Part shown: in pieces, positions 53,703 to 62,620 of the stretch
Layout of the letters: each line of letters opens with the position of its first letter
How positions within the stretch are numbered: the first letter of the stretch is position 1
From: Clostridium paridis
GTDB lineage: Bacteria > Bacillota > Clostridia > Clostridiales > Clostridiaceae
Assembly: GCF_016765615.1 (NCBI RefSeq)
Contig: NZ_JAESWA010000022.1
Span: 335,542 to 399,541 of the forward strand
DNA length: 64,000 nt
Reading direction: 5' to 3'
The notes under the pieces: generated by a model
Told to the model about the DNA's origin: nothing
Seen by the model: the letters and a program-made list of their open reading frames with translations, nothing else
Databases searched by the model: none
Made by a program: the position numbers and the translations under genes

Positions 53703-53748
53703 GGGACGGTTAACATTTAATTTTATATTAAAAAATGTTAACCGTCCC
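53703..53748. repeat. Inverted pair of REP-like repeats (copies 5 and 6), also a terminator
   Basis: GGGACGGTTAACATTT (53703-53718) and its exact complement (53733-53748) pair over 16 bases around a 14-base loop. T-runs lie on both sides, so it can end the SPFH gene's transcript (stop at 53759). It is 62 bases upstream of the transposase start, the usual relation between a RAYT gene and its REP pair. Confidence 0.8.
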
Positions 53749-53758
53749 CAATTTTTTT

Positions 53759-54694
53759 TTATTTCTTCAAAGTTTCAGCTATCGCTGCTATACTTCCTAA
53801 TGACGACAATGTTTCATTTGGTAGAATAAGCTTATTAGCTGGGTTTTTAGCCATTTCTTGAAGTGCTTCAACTTGTTTTAGAGCAATAACTTGTTCATTA
53901 GTACCTGATTCAATTATAGCTCTATTAACTAGTGAAACTGCCTCTGCTTGAGCTCTGGCTACAACTTCAATTGCTTTAGCTTTACCTTCAGCCTCTAATA
54001 ATTGAGATTCTTTCAAACCTTCAGCTCTTCTAATATTAGCTTGTTTCTCTGCTTCTGCTTGTAAAATCTTAGATTGCTTTTCACCTTCTGCTCTTTCAAT
54101 AGAAGATTGTCTAGCACCTTCTGCTTCCAAAATAACTGCTCTCTTATCTCTTTCAGCCTTCATTTGCTTTTCCATTGCTTGTTGAATTTCAGCTGGTGGA
54201 ATAATATTCTTAATTTCAACCGAAAGTATCTTTATACCATATGCATCAGTTATGTCATCAACAACTTTAAGTAGCTCTTGGTTAATAATATCTCTTCCAG
54301 ATAATACTTCATCTAATGTCATATTACCTACGATATTTCTCATATTTGTGATAGTTGAATAAATTATACCTGATTTAAAATCTTCTATGTTATAAACTGC
54401 ATCTTTTGCGCTTAAAACTCTGTAGAAGATAACATTGTCTATTGATATTTTAACATTATCCTTAGTGATAACAGCTTGTGGCTGAATGTCTAGTATTTGT
54501 TGCTTTGTTGAAACTTTCTTTCTAACAAAATCTGCAAAAGGTATTGTAAAATGCCAACCTGGCTCCAAAACTCTATGAAATTGTCCAAACCTCTCTAAAA
54601 CGAATAAGTAACCTGTATTTACTATTTTAATAGATGATACAACTATTAATAGTAAAATAAATGCCAATACTCCAACAATAATTAGTGCTATCAT
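53759..54694 (-). CDS. SPFH/Band 7 (stomatin-like) membrane protein
   Basis: A 311-residue protein with one N-terminal membrane helix (about residues 3-24), an SPFH domain containing GYLFVLERFGQFHRVLEPGWHF and ITDAYGIKILSVEIKNI, a long charged coiled-coil (about 180-250, repeats of EAEKQANIRRAEG) and a hydrophobic C terminus. This is the QmcA/stomatin family that forms large membrane oligomers. It overlaps the upstream NfeD-like gene by one base, the classical STOPP-NfeD pairing. Confidence 0.92.
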   Translation of the reverse strand: MIALIIVGVLAFILLLIVVSSIKIVNTGYLFVLERFGQFHRVLEPGWHFTIPFADFVRKKVSTKQQILDIQPQAVITKDNVKISIDNVIFYRVLSAKDAVYNIEDFKSGIIYSTITNMRNIVGNMTLDEVLSGRDIINQELLKVVDDITDAYGIKILSVEIKNIIPPAEIQQAMEKQMKAERDKRAVILEAEGARQSSIERAEGEKQSKILQAEAEKQANIRRAEGLKESQLLEAEGKAKAIEVVARAQAEAVSLVNRAIIESGTNEQVIALKQVEALQEMAKNPANKLILPNETLSSLGSIAAIAETLKK

Positions 54695-55134
54695 TATAAA
54701 TCCTCCTCCACTTTTTCAATCATAATTTTATTTCCTTTAAACTGTAAAATCTTGTATTTGTCCCCTTTTTTTATTTCATCCCCAGTATTTATAGCTTTCC
54801 ACAAAACTCCGTCAAGCTTTATTTCTCCTTCGTTTATTATATCTTTTTCTGCTTTACCTATTGTTCCTATTTGCTCTTCGTCTCTTGTTTTAGTTTTCTT
54901 AACATTTACCTTAAATCTCTTTCTTGCCCATGGATACCCTAAAGATGTTGATACTAAACTTGCAACCAAAAATAGTATTATTTGAATTTCAAGTGGTATT
55001 CCAAATATTGCACCTATCATAGCAATTAATGCACCAAGTCCAAACCATACAAAAAGAAAAGCTGAAGTAAAAATATCAATGGCAAAAAATCCAATAGCGA
55101 CTAGTAACCAAACAATCACATAAGTACTTTCCAT
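54694..55134 (-). CDS. NfeD-family membrane protein
   Basis: A 146-residue short NfeD-type protein: three to four hydrophobic segments (about 7-75) followed by a soluble OB-fold domain with IGTIGKAEKDIINEGEIKLDGVLWKAI (about 90-120). Such proteins act with SPFH proteins in membrane microdomain organisation. One-base overlap with the SPFH gene supports a joint function. Confidence 0.9.
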   Translation of the reverse strand: MESTYVIVWLLVAIGFFAIDIFTSAFLFVWFGLGALIAMIGAIFGIPLEIQIILFLVASLVSTSLGYPWARKRFKVNVKKTKTRDEEQIGTIGKAEKDIINEGEIKLDGVLWKAINTGDEIKKGDKYKILQFKGNKIMIEKVEEDL

Positions 55135-55391
55135 GTTTCTCCTCTCCTTTACAACTATATATATAATATACTTTATTAAAAATCATTTTACAAATTATTT
55201 TCTAACCCATTAAGAGTTATTTAATATCTCTTTTACTTATTATATAAATCTTTTCTCTTTTTTTCATTGATTTTCTTCAGTTTTCTAATTATTATAAATT
55301 TATGAAATGATTTAAATTTTAATTAATTGTCTGATGATAAAATTTAAAATTTTAAAATTAACTTATATAAAAATTAAATGGAGATGATTCA

Positions 55392-57308
55392 ATGGACTTT
55401 ATAAAAGTTGCAGCAGCTTGCCCTAAAACAAGAGTAGCAGATGTTCAATATAACTTAGAAAATATAATTAAACAAGTGAATGAAGCGGAAGCAAATAATG
55501 CTAAAATTATTGTTTTTCCTGAGTTAGCCACAACATCATACACTTGTGGCGATTTATTCACTCAATGGAATCTTATAGAAAATTCATACTTATCAATAAA
55601 AAATATTTGCGAACATTCACTAAACAAAGACTTATTAATAATAGTTGGTTCACCGTTATTAGTTAATTATACATTATATAACTGTGCTTTTGTTATATTT
55701 GAAGGTAAAATTCTTGGAATTATTCCAAAATCTTATATCCCAAATTATACAGAGTTCTATGAAAAGCGTTGGTTTACTGAGGGATTATCGGTTACTAGCA
55801 AAAAAGTTGACTTATCTTTTCAAAAAGGAATACCTTTTGGAACAAATATTATTTTTGGATGTGATGATGTTAAAGTTGGAGTTGAAATATGTGAAGACCT
55901 ATGGGTAACAATACCACCTTCTTCATATCTTTCTTTAGCTGGAGCAAATATTATTTGCAATCCATCAGCTTCAAACGAATTAGTATCTAAAAGCACCTAT
56001 AGAAAATCTTTAGTTGAGAATCAAAGTGCTCGTTGTATGAGTGGTTATATATACTCTTCATCAGGAGTATACGAATCTTCAACAGATTTACTTTTCTCAG
56101 GGCATTTATTAATAAGTGAATATGGTTCAACTTTAATTGAAAATGAACGTTTCCAAAGGGAAAATGAGATTATTTATAGTTTTATAGATTTATTTAAACT
56201 AAATTCAGAAAGAACTAAAAATATTAGTTTTAGAGATTCCTATAAATCACTACCTTTTGAACCTGAATTAATAAGTTTCCAATATAAAAGCACTAAAATT
56301 TCTAATTTTAATCGTTATATTGCTAAACATCCATTCGTTCCCTCCTCAGATAGAGAGAGAGAATTTAGATGTAAAGAAATATTTAACATTCAAGCCTCTG
56401 CATTAGCTAAAAGACTAGAACATACATATTCAAAAAAAGCTGTTATTGGAATTTCAGGAGGATTGGATTCTACCCTAGCACTTTTAGTTATTGTAAAAAC
56501 CTTTAAATTATTAGGTTTAGATTCAAAAAATATTATTACAATAACAATGCCTGGATTTGGAACCACAGACAGAACATACAATAATGCACTTACTTTATGT
56601 AAAGAGCTTAATTGTGACCTAAGAGAAATCAACATAGTAGATGCTTGCTTAAAACATTTTGAAGATATTGGGCATGATAAAAATAAGCATGATGTAACTT
56701 ATGAAAATGTTCAAGCAAGAGAAAGAACTCAAATACTTATGGATATCGCAAATAAAGAAGGCGGTATACTAATTGGAACTGGAGATTTGTCTGAATTAGC
56801 CTTAGGCTGGTGCACATATAATGGTGATCATATGAGCATGTATGCTGTTAACACATCAATACCGAAAACCTTAGTAAGATACTTGGTTAAATATGTGGCT
56901 GATTATGAATCAACTAAAGAAGTTACGGATACTCTTTTAGACATATTAGATACACCTGTTTCTCCTGAGTTATTACCTAAAGATCACAAAGGTGAAATTG
57001 CTCAAAAAACTGAAGATATAGTTGGCCCTTATGAGCTACATGATTTTTTCCTATATCATTTCATAAGACATGGCTCCACTCCCGAGAGAATTTTATTCTT
57101 GGCTAAGGAAGCATTTAGAGATGATTATGATGAAGAAACCATAAAGAAATGGCTTTTTAAATTTATAAATAGATTTTTCTCACAACAATTTAAAAGAAGC
57201 GCCTTACCAGATGGTCCAAAAGTTGGTACAATATCTTTATCCCCAAGGGGAGACTGGAGAATGCCATCAGATGCATCTTCAAGTGATTGGGTAAATAAAT
57301 TACAATAA
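55392..57308 (+). CDS. nadE: Glutamine-dependent NAD+ synthetase
   Basis: A 638-residue two-domain enzyme that amidates nicotinic acid adenine dinucleotide. The nitrilase-type glutaminase domain (about 1-290) has Glu 44 in VFPELATT, a Lys near IPKSYIPNYTEFYE and the Cys in VGVEICEDLWV (about 173). The synthetase domain has the PP-loop GISGGLDSTLAL (about 354-365), ITMPGFGTTDRTYNNA and GTGDLSELALGWCTYNGDH. Monocistronic and divergent from nfeD. The niacin-type transporter at 29781 would supply the precursor. Confidence 0.96.
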   Translation: MDFIKVAAACPKTRVADVQYNLENIIKQVNEAEANNAKIIVFPELATTSYTCGDLFTQWNLIENSYLSIKNICEHSLNKDLLIIVGSPLLVNYTLYNCAFVIFEGKILGIIPKSYIPNYTEFYEKRWFTEGLSVTSKKVDLSFQKGIPFGTNIIFGCDDVKVGVEICEDLWVTIPPSSYLSLAGANIICNPSASNELVSKSTYRKSLVENQSARCMSGYIYSSSGVYESSTDLLFSGHLLISEYGSTLIENERFQRENEIIYSFIDLFKLNSERTKNISFRDSYKSLPFEPELISFQYKSTKISNFNRYIAKHPFVPSSDREREFRCKEIFNIQASALAKRLEHTYSKKAVIGISGGLDSTLALLVIVKTFKLLGLDSKNIITITMPGFGTTDRTYNNALTLCKELNCDLREINIVDACLKHFEDIGHDKNKHDVTYENVQARERTQILMDIANKEGGILIGTGDLSELALGWCTYNGDHMSMYAVNTSIPKTLVRYLVKYVADYESTKEVTDTLLDILDTPVSPELLPKDHKGEIAQKTEDIVGPYELHDFFLYHFIRHGSTPERILFLAKEAFRDDYDEETIKKWLFKFINRFFSQQFKRSALPDGPKVGTISLSPRGDWRMPSDASSSDWVNKLQ

Positions 57309-57315
57309 GCAAAAG

Positions 57316-57357
57316 GTGAATGGTGTTGCACTTAATAAATGCTTACACTATTCACCC
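57316..57357. terminator. Convergent terminator after nadE
   Basis: GGTGAATGGTGT and ACACTATTCACC arms pair with one G-U, between nadE (ends 57308) and the minus-strand gene ending at 57375. Confidence 0.7.
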
Positions 57358-57374
57358 TTTAAATATGTAAAAAC

Positions 57375-57797
57375 TTATCTATATATATCAACAATCAGCC
57401 CTTGTATTTCATCCACAGTTGATGCTATGTTTATATTTTCTTTCTCATCGCTTAACAACATTTGAGTCAATTCTTCTAATCTTGAGTCAATTATATCAAC
57501 TGTAATAAAATACTGTGTCTGCCAAAAACTAATATCTTGCTTAATACTATACATATATTCTAAAACTGACTGTAAATATTCTTTAATCATTCTTTTATAG
57601 CTTGCAACATCTGCATAGGTTTTTGTAAGTACAAGACGATTCCCTTTCTTCTTGATATCTTCAATCATTTTCTTCAGTTCTTCACCACTTCTGCGATCTC
57701 TAGCTTGGCTGAAGCTTTGGGAAAAATCCTTCCTTGAACTTTGTATTTTTCTTTCGCTTGTAACTCTAGTGTTTTTTCCTAAACCCTTAATCTCCAA
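57375..57797 (-). CDS. YaaR/DUF327 family protein
   Basis: A 140-residue mostly helical, charged protein matching the YaaR (DUF327) family: FSQSFSQARDRRSGEELKKMIEDIKKKGNRLVLTKTYADVASYKRMIKEYL and a C-terminal DIIDSRLEELTQMLL. Its function is unknown; in Bacillus it lies near DNA-replication genes. Here it is isolated. Confidence 0.85.
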   Translation of the reverse strand: MEIKGLGKNTRVTSERKIQSSRKDFSQSFSQARDRRSGEELKKMIEDIKKKGNRLVLTKTYADVASYKRMIKEYLQSVLEYMYSIKQDISFWQTQYFITVDIIDSRLEELTQMLLSDEKENINIASTVDEIQGLIVDIYR

Positions 57798-57937
57798 ATG
57801 AATTCCCCCTCAAATTTATTATACATTATTAATGTAAAACTTCAATTGCTTTGTAAGTGTATTTTTTAGTCTAGTTATGACATTGCTTCAACCTTTTTAA
57901 TTTCAAAGACCAAAGGGTTTAATGATTTAATAATCTG

Positions 57938-58756
57938 CTATAATGACATTTGTAAATTCTTTTGCTGACTATTTATAATTTCTATATCTCCGCATCTATC
58001 TGTTCTTAATATAATGGTATCCAATCTTTTAAGTCTATCTATTACTTGAATTTCAGGACTTTCATTCCCATCACAAGTTATAATAGTATATTTCGGATTG
58101 ATTATTCTTAATAATTCCTCTGATGAAGATGTATCAAATCCATGATGACCTAACTTTAATACATCAATATTTTCTATATCTCTACTAAGTAAATCCTTCT
58201 CCTCGTCAAATTCGCAATCAGCCATAAATAAATAATTTTTCCCATTTAATATCCCTTTTATAACTAATGAATTATTATTTTCTAAGGAATCGTGCCCTTT
58301 TGAAGGTGCCAAAACTTTTAAATCTACTAATCCATCTTTATACTTCCATTCTTTTTCTATGACTTTATATGAAATTTTATTTTTTAGCAAAGATGCTAAG
58401 GCTTTATTTTTCTCCTCTTCAACTACACAATATCTAGGTACATACACCATATTAGTTTTTATTTTGCTTGTTATATCAAAAAGACCACCATAATGATCCT
58501 GATGATAATGCGTCAAGATTATAAAATCAAGCTTATTAATTCCATGTTTATTTAAATAGCTTAGAATTTTAGCACTGTTTTTTTCTTCCCCACTATCTAT
58601 TAAATATGACTTTTCTCCATTTTCTATAAGAATACAATCACTTTGTCCAGTATCAATAAAATGCACTTTAACATCTATATCTGAAGCAAGCACATATTTA
58701 TGGCTACATGTTATGGCTAAAAATACAGATAATAAAAATATATAGATTTTTCTCAT
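57938..58756 (-). CDS. Secreted ComEC/Rec2-like metallo-beta-lactamase protein
   Basis: A 272-residue protein with an N-terminal signal peptide (about residues 1-24, ending around VLAS) and an MBL domain: HFIDTGQSDCILIE, LTHYHQDHYGGL (about residue 81), FMADCEFDEEK and KLGHHGFDTSSSEELL. It matches the soluble C-terminal nuclease-like part of ComEC but lacks its membrane channel, so it is an extracytoplasmic MBL hydrolase, perhaps a nuclease. A repeat copy lies just upstream of its ribosome-binding site. Confidence 0.87.
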   Translation of the reverse strand: MRKIYIFLLSVFLAITCSHKYVLASDIDVKVHFIDTGQSDCILIENGEKSYLIDSGEEKNSAKILSYLNKHGINKLDFIILTHYHQDHYGGLFDITSKIKTNMVYVPRYCVVEEEKNKALASLLKNKISYKVIEKEWKYKDGLVDLKVLAPSKGHDSLENNNSLVIKGILNGKNYLFMADCEFDEEKDLLSRDIENIDVLKLGHHGFDTSSSEELLRIINPKYTIITCDGNESPEIQVIDRLKRLDTIILRTDRCGDIEIINSQQKNLQMSL

Positions 58757-58784
58757 ACTCTCACTCCTTTAACTGATATTATTT

Positions 58785-58797
58785 GTTAACCGTCCCC
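58785..58797 (-). repeat. REP-like repeat copy 7
   Basis: Exact GGGGACGGTTAAC on the minus strand, 29 bases before the start of the secreted MBL gene, preceded by TTTT. Confidence 0.7.
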
Positions 58798-58814
58798 AAA
58801 ATATAACAAAAATA

Positions 58815-58875
58815 AGACAGGTAAAAAAATCCTCTACTAAAGCATTTTAAACTTTAATAAGATTCTTACCTGTCT
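58815..58875 (-). terminator. Terminator after cvfB
   Basis: AGACAGGTAA and TTACCTGTCT, extended by partial pairing, with a long loop, 20 bases past the cvfB stop codon. Confidence 0.6.
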
Positions 58876-58893
58876 CATATTTATCAAGTTAAA

Positions 58894-59724
58894 TTATTGT
58901 TTTAAGTGAGTGCCAGTTTCATCTTGGTATACTTTACCTTGCTTCATTAACGCACCTAGTGTCATTTTAAAATAATTTTTGCTTGTATTAAACTCTCTTC
59001 TAATATCTTCTGGATTTGATTTGTCGTTAAATGGAATAGAACCTCCATTTTCTGTTAAAGCCTTTAATATCTTCTCTATTAAAACTTCTCTTTCATCTAA
59101 CTTTCTTTTCCTTGTAGTTAATCCTAACGTTCCATCTTCATAAATTCTTCTAATTCTGAGCTTAAGTTCTTCTCCCATTGGAATATAGTCGTAATATTCA
59201 TTTTTAAGCATTAATGCTTTATACTTATTATCCACAGCCAATTTTAATGTGTTATTTTCATTTATTTCATAAACCACAGCTGTAACTTCATCATCTATAT
59301 TGTAATTTTTAGCAACTTCTAAATAATCATCAACATCAGTAGTTGCAGCTATTCTTCCTGTCTTATCAATATATAAATATAAAAGATATTTTTGTCCAGT
59401 ATGTAATTTATATAGTTGCTCTTTAAGCGGTATTAGTACGTCCCTTCCTATACCTATGTCAGCAAATGCTCCAATGCTAGTTATGTCAACTACCTTTAGA
59501 TAGGATATTTCAAAGCATGTTCCTAAGGGTTTTTTTAGTGTTCCTATAATTCTATCTTCAGAATCTCTATATATAAAAACCTTTATAATTTCATCTATAT
59601 TAGGTTTTTCACCTGCAAGACTTCCCTTTGGAATTAAAATTTCTTGTTCTCCATCAGTAACAAAAATACCAAAGTCGCGTTCCTTTACGACCTTTAATTC
59701 ATTATATTCTCCTAATTTTATCAT
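58894..59724 (-). CDS. cvfB: S1-type RNA-binding protein CvfB/YitL
   Basis: A 276-residue protein with tandem S1-like OB folds: N-terminal KLGEYNELKVVKERDFGIFVTDG, a second VVDITSIGAFADIGIGRDVLIPL (about 72-95), a third and a C-terminal winged helix with IRREFNTSKNYFKMTLGALMKQGKVY. This is the CvfB/YitL family, linked to virulence-factor RNA control in Firmicutes. ATG 59724 has GAGGAG upstream; a longer frame extends into the carbonic anhydrase gene. Confidence 0.92.
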   Translation of the reverse strand: MIKLGEYNELKVVKERDFGIFVTDGEQEILIPKGSLAGEKPNIDEIIKVFIYRDSEDRIIGTLKKPLGTCFEISYLKVVDITSIGAFADIGIGRDVLIPLKEQLYKLHTGQKYLLYLYIDKTGRIAATTDVDDYLEVAKNYNIDDEVTAVVYEINENNTLKLAVDNKYKALMLKNEYYDYIPMGEELKLRIRRIYEDGTLGLTTRKRKLDEREVLIEKILKALTENGGSIPFNDKSNPEDIRREFNTSKNYFKMTLGALMKQGKVYQDETGTHLKQ

Positions 59725-59725
59725 T

Positions 59726-60235
59726 CTATTTCTCCTCACTCTTGTATTTATTTGAAAGATCAAAATACATTCTTGCTGATGATTTTATGCTACTAATCTC
59801 ATCTTCAGTAAGCTTTCTTACAACCTTTGCCGGTGATCCAATGCATAAAACACCCTCTGGAATATCAGCATTCTGAGTTACTAGTGATCCTGCACCTACT
59901 ATTGTATTTTTACCTATTCTAGCATTATTCAATATTATACTTCCCATGCCAATTAAACATTCATCCTCTATTACACAACCATGTAAAATAGCGCCATGAC
60001 CTACAGTAACATTATTCCCAATCTTTACACTATAATCATCTACATGCACAACTGCATTATCTTGAATATTAGAATTCTTCCCAACTTTTATAGAATTCTC
60101 ATCTCCTCTTAATACTGCACCAAACCAAATAGATGCACCTTCTTCAATCTCCACATTGCCAATAATAGTTGAGTTTTCTGCTAAATAAACTTCCTTATGA
60201 ATTTTAGGTTTATACGGTGAAAATTCTTTTATCAT
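59726..60235 (-). CDS. Gamma-carbonic anhydrase family protein
   Basis: A 169-residue left-handed beta-helix protein with hexapeptide repeats (INVEIEEG-type, VKIGNNVTVGHGAILHGCVI, GMGSIILNNARIGKNTIVGAGSLV) and the C-terminal GVLCIGSPAKVVRKLTEDEI. It keeps conserved His residues for a metal site. Such YrdA/PaaY-like members bind zinc or iron, but carbonic anhydrase activity is not certain. The cvfB start lies 2 bases beyond its stop. Confidence 0.9.
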   Translation of the reverse strand: MIKEFSPYKPKIHKEVYLAENSTIIGNVEIEEGASIWFGAVLRGDENSIKVGKNSNIQDNAVVHVDDYSVKIGNNVTVGHGAILHGCVIEDECLIGMGSIILNNARIGKNTIVGAGSLVTQNADIPEGVLCIGSPAKVVRKLTEDEISSIKSSARMYFDLSNKYKSEEK

Positions 60236-60316
60236 ATTTACCTCCTAAGGACATAAAATTCATTTATATCATATTATTATATAATATATAGAAATATTTT
60301 GAAAGAAGGACCTACT

Positions 60317-61339
60317 ATGACTAGGAAAGAATCTACTTTTAAATATAAATCTGAAAAAATAGATGACAAAGATATAAACTTCTATTATGGAATTCCTCAT
60401 TGTCACACATTCCTTTCTAATGGACGAGGTTCTCCTATTGAAGCACTGGAATATGGTTATAAAAATTCACTAGATTTTATGTTTATAACTGATCACAATT
60501 CATATCTAAAAGAAGATATAGATTATAAATCTTCTAAGGTATCCAAATGGACCTATTTGAAATCTTGCTTAAAAAAATATAATAAAAAACATAACCGTCC
60601 CCTTACTTTATTAGGATTTGAAAGCAGAAGTAATCCTTGGGGTGATTTGAATTTCATAAATATTTCTACCTATTTCACTGGAGTGGTTAAGGACTTAAGA
60701 GTGTTATTACTATGGATGCTAAATAACCAGGAAGGTCTTATATTTATAAACCATCCTCATAGCCCTATAGAAAGACTGCCATACAATGCTTATCTTAATT
60801 ACTTTATAACATCTGTGGAAGTTGGTAATGGTTCCCCTCCTCATAAATACATTCGTCATCATAAGCATTATTTCAAGTTACTTGACAACGGTTGGAAGTT
60901 AGGTGCCATTAATGGGCAGGATAATCATAGGCTTAATTTTGGTGATACAGATAATCTTACTTGTGTAATCTGCAACGAGCTTAATCATTCATCCTTAGTA
61001 GATAGTATTAGATGCAGAAGAACATACTCAACTGAATCAAGAACATTAAAAGCTTACTTTAGTATGAATGGGTACTTTATGGGTGAGGTAATAAGTCATC
61101 CTAATCTTGATGAATTAAAATTCTATATTTTCCTGCAAGATCCAAAGTACAAAATAAAAAAAGTAGAAATAATATCAAATAACGGAATTGTAGTTAAAAC
61201 CTTAAATGATTTAAACCTAAATACAGTTAAGTATTTTATAAACTTACCAGTAAACCCAGGTAACACTTGGTACTTACTTGAGGTTTATCAAGAAGAGGAC
61301 AAAATAGCTATTACTTCTCCAATATTTTTTGAATATTAA
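60317..61339 (+). CDS. PHP-domain protein
   Basis: A 340-residue protein with a PHP-type phosphoesterase fold: YYGIPHCHTFLSNGRGSPIEALEYG near residue 22 gives the first metal site (HxH), ITDHNSYL the second, and INHPHSPIERLPY and NGQDNHR the later ligands. A C-terminal beta-rich extension (about 245-340) resembles an Ig-like module. The ATG at 60317 follows AGAAGGA by 6 bases; the TTG at 60299 does not. Residues N-R-P near 93 derive from a copy of the dispersed repeat. Substrate unknown. Confidence 0.85.
   Translation: MTRKESTFKYKSEKIDDKDINFYYGIPHCHTFLSNGRGSPIEALEYGYKNSLDFMFITDHNSYLKEDIDYKSSKVSKWTYLKSCLKKYNKKHNRPLTLLGFESRSNPWGDLNFINISTYFTGVVKDLRVLLLWMLNNQEGLIFINHPHSPIERLPYNAYLNYFITSVEVGNGSPPHKYIRHHKHYFKLLDNGWKLGAINGQDNHRLNFGDTDNLTCVICNELNHSSLVDSIRCRRTYSTESRTLKAYFSMNGYFMGEVISHPNLDELKFYIFLQDPKYKIKKVEIISNNGIVVKTLNDLNLNTVKYFINLPVNPGNTWYLLEVYQEEDKIAITSPIFFEY
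60593..60602 (-). repeat. REP-like repeat copy 8 (partial), inside the PHP gene
   Basis: GGGGACGGTT on the minus strand, the 10-base left part of the core, read in frame on the plus strand as N-R-P-L. Confidence 0.6.
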
Positions 61340-61359
61340 TCTACTATTCTACAATTGAC

Positions 61360-61394
61360 ATAAATAAAACTCGGCATTGCCGAGTTTTATTTAT
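61360..61394. terminator. Convergent terminator
   Basis: Perfect 16-base arms, ATAAATAAAACTCGGC and complement, around a 3-base loop between the convergent genes ending at 61339 and 61408. Confidence 0.85.
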
Positions 61395-61407
61395 ATTAAA
61401 AAGATAA

Positions 61408-61758
61408 TTACTTATCTTTTTTGTCTTTATTTAAATTTTTAACTCTGTTTGGTTTTGCTTTTGGTCTTATCTCAATTTGTTTTTGTTTTTGCTTTTTCGA
61501 AGTTGCTGGTCCACCACCTTGATTTAAGTCTAAGAACCACATGAAAAATAATAAAGTTAATGCTGTTACAGCTACTCCTTGAATTCCATTTTGTATTTTA
61601 AATACAAACTGACCTGCAAGTAATAAAATTGCAATTGCTAACGGAATCCATTTTGATATTTTAAGCTTACTGAAAACGAATTTCCTTAATACATAAAATG
61701 CTCCAAGTACTACTGCAAATATAATAACTGTTTGTAATATAAGTAAAAACAGTCCCAT
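61408..61758 (-). CDS. Membrane protein with basic tail
   Basis: A 116-residue protein with three hydrophobic segments (about residues 4-24, 38-53 and 60-76) and a C-terminal third of repeated Lys/Gln (KKQKQKQ, KAKPNRVKNLNKDKKDK). The topology resembles the small membrane protein at 4862, though the sequences are not related. Unknown function. An AGGAGGGG site precedes the ATG. Confidence 0.65.
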   Translation of the reverse strand: MGLFLLILQTVIIFAVVLGAFYVLRKFVFSKLKISKWIPLAIAILLLAGQFVFKIQNGIQGVAVTALTLLFFMWFLDLNQGGGPATSKKQKQKQIEIRPKAKPNRVKNLNKDKKDK

Positions 61759-61850
61759 TTACTACCCCTCCTAATATTTAATGCTACATATTATATTAAT
61801 GTAAAATCTAAACATTTTCAATACTTTCTTCAAATAATAATTTGTCTGAT

Positions 61851-61879
61851 TTTACTTTTTTATTGAAACATAGTATAAT
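61851..61879 (+). promoter_or_regulatory. Promoter of the Lrp/AsnC gene
   Basis: TTTACT (61851-61856) and TATAAT (61874-61879), 17 bases apart. The predicted leader of about 105 bases is very AT-rich and without clear structure. Confidence 0.55.
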
Positions 61880-61992
61880 TTAATAAAATAATAAATAACC
61901 AAAAATTTTTTTTATATTTTTATATTTTTTTATAGAAATTTTTAAACTTATTTGATAAAATAAAAATGATAATAGAACAGAGAGGTGATAAA

Positions 61993-62460
61993 ATGTCTAT
62001 GAATCAATTATCACATTTAGATGATTTAGATTTACAAATATTAGACATATTAATAAAAGATTGTAGAACTCCTTATCTTGAAATAGCAAGAATTTGTCAT
62101 GTTTCAGGAGGAACAATCCACGTAAGAATGAAGAAAATGGAAGACATGGGAATAATAAAAGGCACTAGAATAGTTCTAAACTTACCTAAACTTGGGTATG
62201 ATGTTTGTTGCTTTGTAGGAATTTATGTTGACAAAACTTCATCTTTTAACTATGTATTTGAAGAATTAGCAAAAATTAAAGAAGTAGTAGAATTACATTT
62301 AACTACAGGTGATTATTCTGTTTTCTCAAAAGTAATTTGTAAGAACATAACAGATCTTCAAGATTTACTTATGAATAAGATTAACACTATAACTGGAATT
62401 CAAAGAACAGATACTTTCATTTCACTTACTCAACCTGTAGATAGAAATATTCAACTTTAA
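61993..62460 (+). CDS. Lrp/AsnC-family transcriptional regulator
   Basis: A 155-residue regulator: N-terminal helix-turn-helix (LDDLDLQILDILIKDCRTPYLEIARICHVSGGTIHVRMKKMEDMGII, about residues 8-55) and a C-terminal ligand-binding RAM-like domain (about 70-150). Ligand unknown, probably an amino acid. ATG 61993 has GAGAGGTG upstream; a longer frame overlaps that site. Ends with a strong terminator. Confidence 0.92.
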   Translation: MSMNQLSHLDDLDLQILDILIKDCRTPYLEIARICHVSGGTIHVRMKKMEDMGIIKGTRIVLNLPKLGYDVCCFVGIYVDKTSSFNYVFEELAKIKEVVELHLTTGDYSVFSKVICKNITDLQDLLMNKINTITGIQRTDTFISLTQPVDRNIQL

Positions 62461-62502
62461 TCGTGATAGTAGCTAAAACATTTTAATTTACATAAGTGTT
62501 TT

Positions 62503-62529
62503 AAAAACTTGGATATTGTCCAAGTTTTT
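62503..62529 (+). terminator. Terminator after the Lrp/AsnC gene
   Basis: AAAAACTTGGA and TCCAAGTTTTT around a 5-base loop, followed by TTT. Confidence 0.85.
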
Positions 62530-62620
62530 TTGTTTATAAAAGACACTCATTTTTAAGTATACTTTATTTATTTATGGTTATACTATTGGTTGTAAACAAA
62601 CAAAAAGGAGTGTGTTTTTT

